Source: Oryza sativa Japonica Group
Taxonomy: Eukaryota; Streptophyta; Magnoliopsida; Poales; Poaceae
Length of the DNA stretch: 64,000 nt
Assembly: GCF_034140825.1 (NCBI RefSeq)
Contig: NC_089037.1
Location: forward strand, 3,197,501 to 3,261,500
Direction of reading: 5' to 3'
Position numbers and translations under genes: made by a program
Notes under the pieces: generated by a model
Told to the model about the DNA's origin: nothing
Seen by the model: only the letters and a program-made list of their open reading frames with translations
Database searches by the model: none
In this document: one piece after another, positions 21,948-35,699 of the stretch
Layout of the letters: the number at the start of each line of letters is the position of its first letter
Position numbering within the stretch: position 1 is the first letter of the stretch

Positions 21948-24450
21948 ATGGATGATGGGCAGGTCCTTGTACATAGGCTATCTGCAAACTAACCTTGGTA
22001 GTGTGTATAGAGTAACCGAGAATGGCCATCTTTCACCTGGATGGTGGTTCTGCATAGTTCATCAACAGGAGGTACTTCAGGCAGGCAAAGCACCTCAAGT
22101 ATGCATGGCAGCGTGAAACTGCGGTGAATGACTTGGTGGTGAGACTGTTGGTTGTCTGGATGAGAGCACAGCAGTTTCTGGGTAGCCTTTGTAGCTTGTG
22201 GTCACCTCTATGTTACTAATGTTCTTTCAGCCTTTTGGGTATTCCTTCTTTAGGTTTTAGATCACCATTATCCATGGTCTCACATCATTAACCTTTAGTC
22301 GTAGTCTGTCCTTGTTCCTGGTAGTTCATGCCTGGCAGGGTATGATAGTGTCTTAGTACTGTTCAAATGCTTAGATGTCTGCATCTGATTATCTGGCAGC
22401 TATCCATGTGTGAAATATCTGTAGGATAGCAATATCTTGCAGTGCATGCATTTTGCTTCACCTTGTAGACATTCCTTGGTTCCTCTGGCTCACTCTACTC
22501 TTGCTTCTGGTGTTCTGCAAGGAACATTATGATCTCTCCTAGATGTCTCTTCTGTTTTTTGGAAGGAAGAGGCGCAGTGGGATTTCATGAAGCTCCAATC
22601 TTCCATGTTCTTGCTCCATATGACACTACTAATTTTATCCATGCACCTTTCCTTTTCTTTAGTTTGTTCCATAGCTACCATGTGAGACCTCTCCTATCTT
22701 TCTTTCATGCCTCTACAACTAGAATTGTGTCTAGTAGTGTTATGCCTTTTTTAGGGCACCATCAATAATTCCTAGTCCTTGTTTATGTCCAAGAAACGTA
22801 TTTGGAGTTCTACTCTCTTCTATATGATGGACAAGCCAGACTTCAGAGACCTTTGAGCATGCAGACCCAAATACGGTAACTATCTTCTGTTTGTTGTGTT
22901 ACTCTTATGCAGCTGATCTCTTTGGCTAATGCTAATGTGATCCTGTGCTGTGGTGCTACAGGTTTGCTTATCACAGTGCGCTTCATGGTATTCATCCCTG
23001 GAGCTCGTAGCCACCATCAAGTTTGAATAATCTTCGTAGTCGACGGGCAGCACATATGCTAGAACGTCAATTCAGTGTAGTGCCTGCTTGGCTAGTTGTA
23101 CCTGGTACTGTTTTTGTTATAACATTTTGTCGATGTCTTGATACATTAGCGTAGTGTCTATTTGGGCTGGCAGTGTAGTACCTGCCTGGCTATTTGTATC
23201 AGCTTGCTTAATACTTAAAAGTAGACCTTTTTCCACTGCCTTCCGAGTTTTTATGATATATTTGGATGTTAATGTTGTAGCACTTAACTTCTTATATGTG
23301 CAATGTGAACTGCTTTTCACCAGTTGATGTGGTCTTGATGATTGATGGGTGACCAGGTTATTATATACTTGCTGAAGAGTTACTCCTGAACAGAATTAAC
23401 GTGAACTGTTAATTTCCTGCCTTAGTTCATGGGACTTGCTTTATCTTGAATTTGACATGTCAACCTCATTGCATACTCCTGATCATATTCGTTCTGCGTT
23501 TGTGCTGGGTTGATCGTGTAACATGGTTTCATGCTTCTGGAGACTTTGCTGCACGCAAAATTGTCAATATATCCTAGAGGGAAGTTAACTTTTATACACA
23601 CCCAAATTTTACTTGCAACCTTCTGGGTCATCCCAGATTGATGTTCCATGGCTAATATCCATGTACGAGAATGCCATCTCATGTTGATAAGAATAAGATG
23701 AACAGTCTGAATTATGTACATCACATCTCTTGAGATTGATGAGGGTGAATTGTGTATCCCATGACAGCAAGCTAACAACCAGGAATCTTTCTCCGATTCT
23801 CTTAGCGTCAACCGCACGGGATGGCATATCATGAGATGCTGGAACTTGAACCAAATGGTAGTCTCGCCCTTTTCTTTTTTGAGAACTAGTAGTCTCATCC
23901 TATTATAACATTTTGCCTAGTGTACAGTACAAGCCCTGTTCGAAGCGGACGAATTTCAAACAAAATGTACAACTATCAACAGGAAATTCCGAGCTCATGA
24001 AGAAAAAAAACCCATAAGAGACGGGGAAATGCTTCTACTTTGCATTGCTTCGTCTCAATTTGAAGGTTCATGCTGGCAACATTTCACGTGAAAACTCTTA
24101 AGCATAAAGCACTTATCTCGACGATTGGTTGCTAGCTTCAAGAACTGAGCCAAAAGAGCAGAACTTTCTGTGATTTCAGAGAGAAATGGCAATTCGTTGC
24201 AAGACATAGAACAATGAGTACTTGATCACATTTTCGATCACATCCTCTAAACGAAGAGTTCTACATCAACCCTCTACTAATCCTCCACCGTGTAAGTTCT
24301 ATCCACTTCCAGTTTTGCTCCATCATCAGCAAAAAATAACCTTCAACTGCTAGCTCAGGCAGGACTGACAGTCAATCTAGCTAGATTATTACACTAATTA
24401 CATTTTACTTGAATGAACTCTAGCTCAGAGATACTGACGACCTGCTCATG
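21948..24450. other. Long 3' UTR and intergenic sequence
   Basis: Sequence after the PNRC-motif gene is T-rich on the plus strand, without frames of interest, and probably includes a long 3' UTR (perhaps to ~23300), possibly spliced. 'Gtagtgcctgcttggcta' (~23080) and 'gtagtacctgcctggcta' (~23175) form a short direct repeat. The rest up to 24450 is spacer plus the 3' UTR of the minus-strand DUF1677 gene. Confidence 0.4.
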
Positions 24451-24575
24451 TCTTCTTGCTCAGAACTCGATTACAAGATGAAGATGAAGAAGAAGATGAT
24501 GATAATGATGATGATCAATTGCCGGTAAAACATCACGCATTGACGCAAATGCAAGTGCAATGTCAATATGTGTCA

Positions 24576-24860
24576 TCACTTTGATCGCCGGCGGAGCAGC
24601 ATCTGGCGCATGCCGTCGGCTACCCGGAAGGCCGGGTTCTTCCTGCACTTGCCGCAGAAGGACATGTGATCCCTCACAGCCTCCTCCATTCCGCCGCCGC
24701 CTCTGTTCCTCCCAAGCTTGGCCGCCTCGTCCCTCACCGCCTCCGAGCAGAGGCCGCACAGCCACCGCCCGCCGAAGTCGGCCTTCACGCCGAGGATGTA
24801 CCCCCTGGTGCACTCCTCCCTCAGCTCGCAGCACTCGCACTCCGCTGACTCCACCTCCAT
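24576..24860 (-). CDS. DUF1677 family protein
   Basis: A single exon of 94 residues starts at ATG 24860-24858. The protein carries three cysteine clusters: ECECCELREECTRGY at residues ~7-21, WLCGLCSEAVRDE at ~33-45 and HMSFCGKCRKNPAF at ~64-77. This spacing is the hallmark of the plant-specific DUF1677 family, small proteins thought to bind zinc but with no assigned function. The last residues (MRQMLLRRRSK) are basic. Length is normal to slightly short for the family. A (CT)n leader and a TATA box lie upstream in the right order. The overlapping frames on both strands lack the cysteine pattern and are shadows. Confidence 0.9.
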   Translation of the reverse strand: MEVESAECECCELREECTRGYILGVKADFGGRWLCGLCSEAVRDEAAKLGRNRGGGGMEEAVRDHMSFCGKCRKNPAFRVADGMRQMLLRRRSK

Positions 24861-24884
24861 TGCCGATAATTCAGAGAAGAGATG

Positions 24885-24886
<2 letters not shown>

Positions 24887-24936
<50 letters not shown>
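24887..24936. repeat. (CT)n microsatellite in DUF1677 leader
   Basis: This is a pure CT run of 25 units, (GA)n on the coding strand, placed between the TATA box and the start codon of the DUF1677 gene. Confidence 0.92.
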
Positions 24937-24939
<3 letters not shown>

Positions 24940-24976
24940 CTTCTGTTCTGAAATGAAATGCTGGCACGGCATGTTA

Positions 24977-24983
24977 GTTTATA
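24977..24983 (-). promoter_or_regulatory. TATA box of the DUF1677 gene
   Basis: Minus-strand sequence GCCTATAAACTAACA places CTATAAA about 120 bases upstream of the start codon, which suits a ~90-base (GA)-rich leader. Confidence 0.55.
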
Positions 24984-25049
24984 GGCTTTACCTGAGCTTA
25001 GCTCTGGGGCTATGGCTGTGGCTGTACTCCGAGAGACTCATCGGTTGTC

Positions 25050-27900
25050 CATATTCCCTAATAAGTTAAAACATTAATTTATAGGTAAATTTTTTATATA
25101 TTTGTTCATAGCGATTTACAAGCCAATACTTAAAAAGAAATTTACGTTGAAAATATCTTAAAATCAAATTCGGAAATTTAAATTTTGGCTTTTGCTTTGG
25201 TTTATCAGGCCAACCGATGGGGCTTTGAATCTGTAACTGTGATGCATCATCCAAGTGGAAAGTGTCATTATTCAGTAGTGGTCTAATTAGCTCTGGGCCT
25301 CTGGCTCTAGTACTGTGCCATTTGCTCATGGAAAGTGACACCTAACTCTGCCTTGGCTTGATTTGGAACCTGAACATTCTTGCTAATCTTGCTCGGTTTT
25401 GGAAATTCTTGCATGGTTCCAAATTTGCAGATTTACAGTTGGCCCTGAGAAGTTTTGCGGCCTAATTTTATTTAGATTATTGAGCGGATTATACTCTATT
25501 GTAGTGATAAAATGAATATTTTTAAGAAACAAACTTAACAAAAAGCTTAAATTAAGCGATCTAAGCAATGCAGTACAAGGACTTTTTTTTAAAGAAAACA
25601 TATTTTTTGAAGCATGGAACAAATAATCTGTTTCAATAATCCGGTAAATAAAATCAAAAGAATATGGCTGTAGTTACTTGACCTCCTTGATATGCATGTT
25701 TTTAAGCTTACACGACTGATTTGTCAAACTGAAGTTGCTGAAGTACTCACCTAAACCTTTGGCTTAGAAATCACAATGAGTAGTTTTCTGACGACAGGGT
25801 AGTTTACCAGATTTTTTTTAATATTTTGTTTGTTGTTAAGTAATCTTAATATGAATGTTTGAAGTTGTATAAGAAACTGTTGGAACAGAATTCCAGCACC
25901 AAGTGGGTAGGAAGACATAATCAACAAAGATTTCTTCCCGATTCTTGTTCTCTTCATGTTTCATAAAGCTTGAGCAGGGACCATGCAGAACAACGTAGTT
26001 GCTATCGTTTTTGGACCACCAAGAACAAACACTTTTTGGCCCCCTTCTGCTGGATTCCAGCCGCTGTTCATAACACGACACACCTGGCCTTGTCGGATCG
26101 GTTGTTACTTGGTTTGAATCATGCTCATAACCTGTGAAAAAATTATGACGAAAACACATCTGATTTTGCCTCTTAACCGGGTTTTCGTCGACAAGATCAG
26201 TTCATCTTGGACTTAAATGAGCTAATTATTCATTATCCAAAACAGAGGCCAAGATAACTCAGGTTGTCTCAGGTTTCATTTTTCTACATCAATGTAGGAC
26301 CCAGTACCCTACCATCTGTTCCAAATGCTAGAATACACAGCTCTTGGGGAGCTTGGTTGGACAGCCTAACCTAACTGCAGAAGAAACTCTATTGCATCAA
26401 GTAGTTTCAAAGTGTGTATAATGGATATCTGTACTAATTGATTAGCTGCAAAGGTTGGTGATACTTATTGGTCCAAGTATGCAAATCCCTTCTTTGGTGT
26501 CATTTTGTACAGCTGGGTTGATTCAGCATCCCCAATGGAGAATGGCAACACCAGCTGTCAATTTGATGGTCTCTGGACATGCTTGACACCACTGTTTGTT
26601 TGTCCCAAGATCACAGGGCAATGGTACACTGGTAACACGAAGAAGTGCAATGGGAGAATGGAGCACACAAAGAAAGCTTGTCTTCTTTTCTTCTCTACGT
26701 GTAGAGGGCAGTTTACTGCTTTCGATCTACATTTGATAGCCAACATGAAAGCTAAACACAACAGAAACGAGTGTAATGAGAGCACACCACATCAATTTAG
26801 TTTTTTTTTTTAAAAAAAATGAACCTCATTGATTTTAAACTTTAAAACTAAACCCCCGATAAACTTATTTTTAAATTTGAAACTTTTTGACCACATGGCA
26901 GGACAATGTTGCCACGCTAGCAATGTTATCCTGGCCGAAAAGTTTAAATTTGAAAACAAGTTTTTAGAGGGTTTGTTTTTAAAATAAAAATAAAAAGGTT
27001 GATAAATAAAAAAAAATCTCAACTCAGAGCTTCATTCTGCTCATTGTAGCATTGCAGTGTGCCAGAGTAAGCAGCATGCTTGATACTGACAAAACAACAA
27101 ACTTGAGGAAGAGGTGGGTGTGCAAGAAACTGAAGAACAACTGAAAGAGGAACAAGAACAAGAAGGGAAGGACCTCAAGTTGCAAGGTTTCATTGCTGAA
27201 GGCCCCACCTTTGGTATGCCCTTTGTGAGTAAGCTTTACTAAATCACAACACCATAGATGCTTGATGCTCTTAGTCTCTTTACAATTATGAATCTGTCGG
27301 AAGACTAATAATCAACTACCTCAATGATTCTTCACAAATGTCTGTTACCCTTCATCCATCAGAAACTAGATTAGCACCAATTCCTACCAGATACTGATTG
27401 CTCTCCAATCTTCCCACATGATCACCACATGCACTTGTCCTACTACTATCTCCATTCTATCCAACTAGTCATTCAAATGTAACAGGAAAAAAAGGACGAA
27501 AAATTCGTCGATGAATTCTTTATCCCACAAATCTTAAATACTTTTATCTACGTTCTAAAAAGTATTAACTGCATGTATTCTAAGCCATGGCACATAATCA
27601 GCACAGGCTGCAACCTGAGACAGGGTAAATATACTCATGATAACAGCAAGTGAGGATGCTATATATATTGCCATAGCTAGCAAGATAATCAGTTTCGGAG
27701 TTTTCACAGGAACATATTTGTTCCCGTATACTCAAACACCAGGTAGATAATGGCATCAAGAAATCCAAGGGAAGGCTACAGACTGCAGACAGAAGAATGG
27801 GACTGAGGGTGAGCTGAAAGCCTTTCAAGGAAAGGCTACAGAGTGCCTGAATGTTAGTCCTTACAAGGTTGATATCGATTTATTCGACCAGATGCACCTA
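25050..27900. other. Intergenic region with decayed MITEs and a Glu-rich frame
   Basis: Bases 25065-25215 look like a diverged copy of the MITE seen at 38140 ('agcgatttacaagcca', 'aatttaaattttggct'). Bases 26810-27010 are another AT-rich palindrome-like remnant. A short Glu/Gln-rich open stretch (about 27098-27240, plus) reads like LEEEVGVQETEEQLKEEQ but opens only after a stop and has no clear splice sites. A minus frame at 25836-26159 has no recognisable motif. Nothing here is supported as a gene. Confidence 0.35.
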
Positions 27901-27953
27901 GGTAAATACTTTCTTGTGGAAAAAAAAAAAAAGGCGGCCACTCACCGGGCCGA

Positions 27954-30900
27954 TCAATCATCCCATCCTGTTGCAGGGATATTTGAAACATCACACCATT
28001 CAGGAGGAAAGGAGTACTTCGCTGCATACGCATCTTGGAGTTTGTTGTCCTTGGCTGGACATTGCTCAGGCTGTACGCCATCTTGCTCAACATGTTCCTC
28101 TTCCTCAGCCTTCTGCTTCAGCATGAACTCAGGAGAGTCTGCTTCAGCAGCACTGCTACATGGCTGGTGCTCCTCATTCAGCGTCTTCTCAGACCATTCC
28201 ACTTCATTTTCAGTGGAGGGCAAACCATTTACATGTTCGGAACCAGAGTCGTGTGGGTCTTGCTTGTAGCTGTAGTTAGCAGATGACTCTTGTTGTTGGT
28301 TGTAACCCCACCTAGCAGGTTCGTCTTGGCTGTCACGAAATCCAGAGACTTGGGTCTCTTCTGGTGGTGGAAGTGGGCATCCTTGGTAAGAACCATTGTC
28401 TGCACAATACCTCAGGAGCCTATCCCAATGCCGATCCTACAGTGAGGCTTGTCAGTTTGCAAAGAAAAGCAAGGAGTGATTGCATTATGTAAGCAAGACA
28501 TCATGATCAAACTTAAAAAGCCATAAATATGCGGTGCGCAAACACACCTTAGTGATAATGTGAGGGTTTCCTATGATAATTAGCAAAGATTTGGCACGAG
28601 TGATTGCAACATTGAACCTTCTGTGATTGCTTAAGAATCCCAGGTTGAAGAATTTGTCAAACTCATTATGCTTTACTGTAGACCTGACTGTGGAGATGAT
28701 TATTATTTCCCTTTCCTGACCCTGGAATTGTTCGACACTTCCCACTTTCAAGTCAGGCATTTCAAATGTCTCAAGTGCCTTCTTTATCTTGACAACTTGT
28801 TGTCGATATGGAGTAATGACTCCTATGTCAGCTTCACGAACATCACCACCCCTTGTCAGATTCCTAATGATATTTACTACTTTACTAGCTTCAATCCTAT
28901 TAAACCATGAAGGATTATTTCCTTCTCTCTCATCACATCCCTGAATGCCAACAAAAAGAACAGGGAACGACTTGTTAGGAAGATCAATGCTGTCATAAAT
29001 AGACGACACTTCATCTTCTTTACAGGCAATTAATTCTCCCCCATAGAAAAGTTCTGATGGTAATTCCAGGATTGCTGGATGGCATCGATAATTCCTCACT
29101 AGCTTTGTCACATAGTTAGGATCCCCTGTGCTGTACTGCTCGTATTCAAAGAGCAGCCTTTGCAGATACGATTTCCCCAAACCATCCTTCTCTGCTTGTT
29201 TACAATAAACCACTGGCCCTAATTGCATGGGATCACCTGCTAACACAACCACAGTGTCTCTTCCACACAAACCCGACAAAGGAACCATAGCCTCTGGTTC
29301 AGAGGCTTGACCAGCCTCATCCAAAAAAATGTGTGTGAAATGCCCCCGACGAATGCCTTCAGACTGCAGCATCGATGAACTCATGTAGGTTGATATAACT
29401 ATCTTGTACCGCAATAGTGCTTGCAATGGAGGACACTTGAACACCATATCTTGAAAGAAGCAAAATCGAATAAAATCAGGATCGACATCCTCATATTGAC
29501 GGCTGGCAGCATTTAGCCTAAATATGTCACTTGGTCGAATCAGATAGCTAGCCTGAAGAAGCTTTGCCAATACATGGTCAGCAGCACTATTAGAAGCAGC
29601 ACATATGAGGACATTTGCCCTCCTCTTGGCTGTATAAAGCTGCAAAATAGACTCCACAAGGGTCATGGTCTTCCCAGTTCCTGGAGGTCCGTATATCACG
29701 TATGGCGCAACCCCTCGGCAGCCAAGTATTGTTGCAACTGCATCAGCTTGCTCAGTGTTTATATGTGGATTTAGAGGTTTAAACGGCCCCTTCTTCACAC
29801 TTCCGGAGGATGATCGACAGGGAAATAGAATGTCAGGTCCCAAAAGTTCTGCTTCATGGATAGCCTTGTAAAGCCTTCTCATGTTCAGTCTATTATATGT
29901 GAAACTAACATCGTACTGATTCCTGTCACGGTGAGCAAGGTGGAACTGATTATCAAATTTCAAAAATATCTCATCCGCTTCAACCTTGTGAATGAAACCC
30001 TGGAGGAGAAGCAAACAAATCATTACTAATTGATAGCAGTTAGAATTTTGATTCTTCACTTCATCTTTAAGAATGCCCAAGAAATATTTGAATGTCTACG
30101 AAAGAACATGAACCTGATAAGGCCGAGCATCACTTCCAGCATGTCTGACAAATATAAAATCTCCATGGACTAGTGAAGGCCTTTTCTCAGCCAAGCCAGG
30201 GACCTCAAGTGACAAAAATTCGAGACCCCTCCTCCTCATTAAGATACGCTCCATGTCATATGATCTCATCTCCTCCTGCGAGTGGCGCACTGAAGTTAGC
30301 AAAGCAGGAAAACCATAAAATTAAAGACTACTACAGGTGTTGAAATACCTCCAAATTTATCTCTTCCATGACTAAAAGAGTGCTAAAGAATTTTGCATAG
30401 TTTGTCATGTTCAGCTCTTCAGATAGGACATCAGGTCTCTGTTTACTTTGAATGAGTTCGCGGATGTCTGCAGGTATTGCAAACTGAGGGAGCTTGAACT
30501 TGAATCCTTGACTATGCTGCCGAGTTGGTCGACAACCTGGCACAAATGAACTGCACTCAAACTTCTTCTTCTGAGTGTGTTTCCTGGAATAGGGTTTGTC
30601 AGAAAATAAAGCCTGGGAAACATTATCATCGGCCAATAGAAAAGCCACACGCTCGATTTTCTCATCACCGATATCAACATGGACGATTGATGTATGCAAA
30701 CCAATGTCTTTTGGCGTACAGGAGAGCCAAATTGTAAGGGTTTGTCCAGGCTGGAGTGTACGATCTTCCACAGAAGTCAAACCAAGAAAATTCCTCTTTG
30801 CTTCCTCATCAGTATCATTCAGTGGTGGTTTCATCATAGAAAGCACATAACTGTCTTCTGGATTGGAAGAAAATATTCTCACACTCCACAAATTCACGGG

Positions 30901-31131
30901 TTCAGAAGAGGTATTTTCTATGCTAATGGTGTCGGCAGATGTTTCTCCAACAAGGACAGATTTTGGTTTGCCGTCGATGAAAGGGAAAGGAACCGTGACA
31001 ACCACAGGGGCATCTTCGAGTGAATAATCTTGAATAGAGCCATCATTCTGATAGTCCATGAACTCTACATCTGGCTTCTCGCCAGCCACAGAGAATTCAT
31101 CATCTGAATAGTTCCTAACATAAGTGCCCAT
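27954..31131 (-). CDS. SDE3: SDE3-type RNA helicase (superfamily 1)
   Basis: Four exons on the minus strand, 31131-30349, 30275-30114, 29999-28548 and 28436-27954, all GT-AG and phase 0, give 959 residues. Residues 1-315 carry the SDE3-specific N-terminus ([54 protein letters not shown]). The helicase core has Walker A GPPGTGKT ~419-426, Walker B DEAGQASE ~542, [32 protein letters not shown] and [17 protein letters not shown]. The C-terminal ~150 residues are acidic and variable, and lack the long WSDGWN repeat array of Arabidopsis SDE3. SDE3 helps small-RNA amplification and transgene and virus silencing with RDR6 and AGO proteins. I chose the ATG at 31131: five codons upstream another ATG (31146) lies inside the probable acceptor tract (ttttttttatgtcag), and the chosen start aligns with the Arabidopsis N-terminus. 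Confidence 0.95.
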
Positions 31132-31527
31132 CTTGAATCCTGACATAAAAAAAAATGTTTGGGCAAATTAGTACCAGTTTTAATATGAAAACATAATCAC
31201 TCGATGTAACTCTGAAATGAGAAGAGCCATTTTAGACAATGTGAAATATGCTGTCCACCATCAAACATATGAACTGGTAGCAGTTTAGCACAACCGAAAA
31301 TCAAATTAACTGTAATAATCTTATCTTAAATCGAAAGGAGCATAAAATACTTAAGAAAATCAGGACTTCTTTTTCGTTAACATGGGACATGGGGGGCTTT
31401 GCGGAATAAACAGAACAGTTGTACATAATAAGGTTAGGGATTAACGCAAAAAATTGGAGGAAGAATCGCGTGGGTAGTGACTGTAGAGGGATGAGAAAGA
31501 GGAAGCGCGTAAACGATGGATGCTCAC

Positions 31528-31700
31528 CGCGATATTCGTCGGACGACGAACGACGGCGCCCCCACCCCTCGCTCGCGGGATGGATGGGGGGGATCTCTTG
31601 CTCGCTCGCTCGCTAAACCCTACTGCATCCCACGGCGCAATCAAACCAAAACCACGAACGAAATCAGGGGGGAAAACACAGAAACAACTCGCAATGCCGC
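31528..31700 (-). promoter_or_regulatory. Probable 5' UTR exon of the SDE3 gene
   Basis: On the minus strand a GC-rich leader containing CAGTAGGGTTTAGCGAGCG ends in donor GCG|GTGAGC at 31528/31527, which pairs with the acceptor just upstream of the SDE3 start (31138/31137 region). This implies a ~390-base intron in the 5' UTR. The outer limit of the exon is approximate. Confidence 0.5.
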
Positions 31701-31829
31701 GGAATTATCAACAGAAGAAGACGAAGGAGGCAAATCACCCAGTTCGTCCTGAGAAGCCCAGCCGCCGATCGATCGGCGAGGGTTTGAGGCGGAGAGGTTT
31801 TGCGAGGGGAGGAGGATGAGCAGTTGATG

Positions 31830-34298
31830 GCTTCGATTGCAAATTTGCAGAAATTCAGAAGGCCACAGGAGATAGTAATATCATGGAAGGAAGAAGTGGC
31901 ATTCATGAGTTGTTTGTTCTGTACAAGCTGCAACTCTTCTCTCTCTGAACTTTGGAATCTTGGATGTGAATGAATCTCTGCGCCTTTTTTGGACCACCTG
32001 TTGAACCGGGCCAAAGAGAAAAAAGTTGGATGATTTGACATTATTCACTTTTGATTATGTGAAGTATTAAAGTGAAAAATCGCATATGAAAGAAACCATG
32101 TGAGTTAATGACAATTGGCGTGTCAAATAATAAGCCTTATTTTGTAAAGTGTCAATATATATTAAGCGAGCGAGTTCAACTGGTTAGATTCCTTGTGACG
32201 TAATCAGCCAATCTAGGCATAAGTTATGGTTTTGACACAGTTTCTCGCATTTAGAGAAACGTCTATGATGATTTCGTTAATCTCAAAATAAATGATGATA
32301 TAGGTTTTCAAGAGTGCTCACGAAATTAGGATGCGCAGGGTTGAATGTTCATCAAACGGCTAAGACGGAAAAAATGCTGTTAGATGCACCGGCATGATTA
32401 GTGCCCCCCTCATCTTTCGGTGGGGTTTCTGACTTTCTGTTTGATGGTTCCTTTTCCGTGCAATATCATGCCAAACTTTTGCCAAACTTTGGCCATCAGA
32501 TTGGCGACAAATGCATTTGCCAAATTATTATCCCTCAATTAATACTGGTAATAATAAAATGAAAGTAAACCCTTGCTAACAAAGTTTATCCTGTTAAATG
32601 CAATTCACGACTCAGATTTGAATGCAAGTATTGAAGATACAATTACCTTTCGGTAGGTAAGATACTAAATCTTGCAAGTACACGGGTGAATAATTGTAAA
32701 TGATTTCGCAACAAATGTAGACGATTTCGAACTACCTTCCACTGTCACAAACCATTCATATCCCCTTTGATGTTTTGGTCCCCATCGCAACAATTTTATC
32801 TGCCCACCTACACCATATTTGCCAGGATTTGGAGATAGAAACATGAATTGCAAATCAAAAACTCCGAAAATTTGTTACGGCTAAAGCGCTTGGTACGTTA
32901 CGTGCGCCGCCTAGCGGCCCACGGCCCATTGAGGCACGGGCCGAATCATCCGCGATCCGTTCAACGGCCCGTGAGGCCGTGCATCACGCGGACCGCATGC
33001 ACGCGCATGGGCCCAAAAGATTCGCCGCGACGCGTGCTTTGCATTGCGTAGCACGGGCTTTCGCTGGGCCGCGGCGCGACCGCGAGGAGGCCGTTTTTCG
33101 TGTGAACCCCCCTACCAAGGAAATTTTTCGTGTGACACAATTTTTTTTTCAAAAAAAAAAAGTAAAAGTGAATTTCAGAAGAAAGACGTATTTTACGGTC
33201 AAAATTATGAAAACCATGAGTATTTTGGATTTTGACCTATAACCAGTCTTTTTTAAGAAAACACAGTACAGACGCTGGCACTCATATAAACATATATACA
33301 ATCATCCCTATAAACGTGCACGCGTAGTCTCACATACACCTTACTCCTATAAACACTTCCGAAGACTATACTGATATATCTTGAGATTCCCTAGATCATT
33401 ATACGCATCTCGCTGTTTACGAGAATAATTAGCCGTAAATGTAAACACCCGTATCAAGTTTAGAACTTGTCTAAGGGTTTCATAGAGCCCCACCATGTTC
33501 AAATATTAAGAATTAAGGAAATCACTTATATTGAGAAGTTATATTTTTTTACAAAAAATATATACACCCTATAAGATGAAAAATTCAAGTAAATGCACTG
33601 TGCGCGCTGCACGTCAATAATTTAAAAAAATATAAAACACTTCACAATACGAGTAGGGGTATAATGCATGTGTTTTTTTTTTCAACTTTTCTGCAATTTA
33701 CTCAAATGCTTACTACAGTCTACAGGTAGCGTCCTTTGGCCTTTGGAAGATGTGACTGTTCGATCGTGTTACTACATATCTTTGTTGATTATATAATCGG
33801 CGAGTCGATAGTTCACTTGTTCACTTGCGCCGTGTTTAGTTTCAAAGTTTTTTTTTAAACTTTTAATTTTTCCATCACATCAGAACTTTCCTACACACAA
33901 GCTTCCAACTTTTCTGTCACATCGTTTCAATTTCAACCAAACTTCTAATTTTGGTATCATCTAAACGCGCGGCCTTGCTCATTCCCTCGTGCTACACGGT
34001 CTCTTTTCTCTTTTGCGACAGTGATATAAACAGTGTCACGTACAGTAGTACTGAAGCTCGAAAATTCTCAGCCACTGTAGATGCTAGCTTACAGTTTCAG
34101 TAAACTTTTTATGAACGAACGGTATACGTGACTCGTCACTCACGCATATATACGTACTCACCCGTACCTACCTAAGTGATAGGAGTAGATTGGTTGACAC
34201 CGACCGATCGAGCTAGCTAGAGTGTCGGTCGACACGACCCCAGCTTGCTCTCTGCTGCAGCTCGAGCATATATACCATATGTCATGCAACTCTACACG

Positions 34299-34300
<2 letters not shown>
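31830..34300. other. Intergenic region
   Basis: No supported gene. A GC-rich pocket at 32890-33110 has frames on both strands but no motif. Bases 33240-33480 ('cagacgctggcactcatata', 'cctataaacgtgcacgcg', 'ctcctataaacacttccgaa') resemble a diverged grass dispersed repeat, family not fixed. One MITE lies at 33831-33973. Confidence 0.4.
33831..33973. mobile_element. MITE of the GGCTGTGTTTAG family, diverged
   Basis: The left end 'cgccgtgtttagtttc' and right end 'catctaaacgcgcgg' are imperfect inverted repeats, and the interior ('ccatcacatcagaac', 'ctacacacaagcttcc') matches the copies at 10379 and 36599. Confidence 0.6.

Positions 34301-34348
<48 letters not shown>
34301..34348. repeat. (TA)n tract, left flank of Micron
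   Basis: This is an uninterrupted TA repeat of 24 units that stops exactly at the left end of the Micron-like element. Confidence 0.95.
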
Positions 34349-34928
<580 letters not shown>

Positions 34929-35544
34929 GTGCAGATCATAACCGGTACAAAAACACTGCTCGTGCTCGATCGATCGAAACTGCATGAAATACCGATGTAT
35001 ATATGCGACTGCACAACGACTAGCTCCTGTCGGTTGTCGAAAACCGACCAATAACTTTCTAAAAAAACTAGCTAGAATCTACAGCGTATTAATTAATTAT
35101 CGACTTAATGGTATGGATAAATTAAATATTTGAAAAATAAACTTAACATGTACACTTAGTTTGTCCCAATAAAAAGTGCAATTCTAACGTTTAAAAGATA
35201 AATTAGGAAGGAAGAAAAATTACCCATTTGATCATGGTGTTTGGGAGTGGGAGGGTCATTGGTGGTAAGTTGAGAATAAATTTAAATGATGAGTGGTTAG
35301 AGGGGAAATCAGTTCTCTAGAATTGTATTCTTTTTGCTAGAATTGCTATAGGAAGGAGTAAGTAAGAACAAGTGGTTTAAATAATGCGGTAGAAAATGCT
35401 TTAAAAAAATATGTTTATAGACCTAGAGGAAAGATATATTCATGCCGATCTAGACCGATAATGTTACATTTCTTGGCGCTTTCAAACATTCGCAATCTTC
35501 TTAATTTGCTTGGCAGTCCGATCGCTAAGAAAACATTCTCTTAT

Positions 35545-35699
35545 GAGCAATTTTATGGTCCTTGAGAAGGTACCATGAGGTACCACTTTTTTCTATTATA
35601 AATTTGGTACCTCTTGGTACCTAGTTACTATGAGGTACCAAATTTTACACTAAATTTTTGGTACCTCATGGTACCTCCTCAATGACCGTATAATTGCTC
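35545..35699. mobile_element. Mutator-type MITE with 9-bp target duplication
   Basis: Termini GAGCAATTTTATGGTC and, on the other strand, GAGCAATTATACGGTC are near-perfect inverted repeats. The 9-mer TTCTCTTAT lies on both sides (35536-35544 and 35700-35708). The interior is built from 'ggtaccatgaggtacc'-like palindromes. Length 155 bp. Confidence 0.88.

Noticed and set aside
24460-25069. Possible CRISPR-like or regulatory array because of the regular CT units
   Set aside because: It is a simple (CT)n microsatellite in a plant leader; no spacers.
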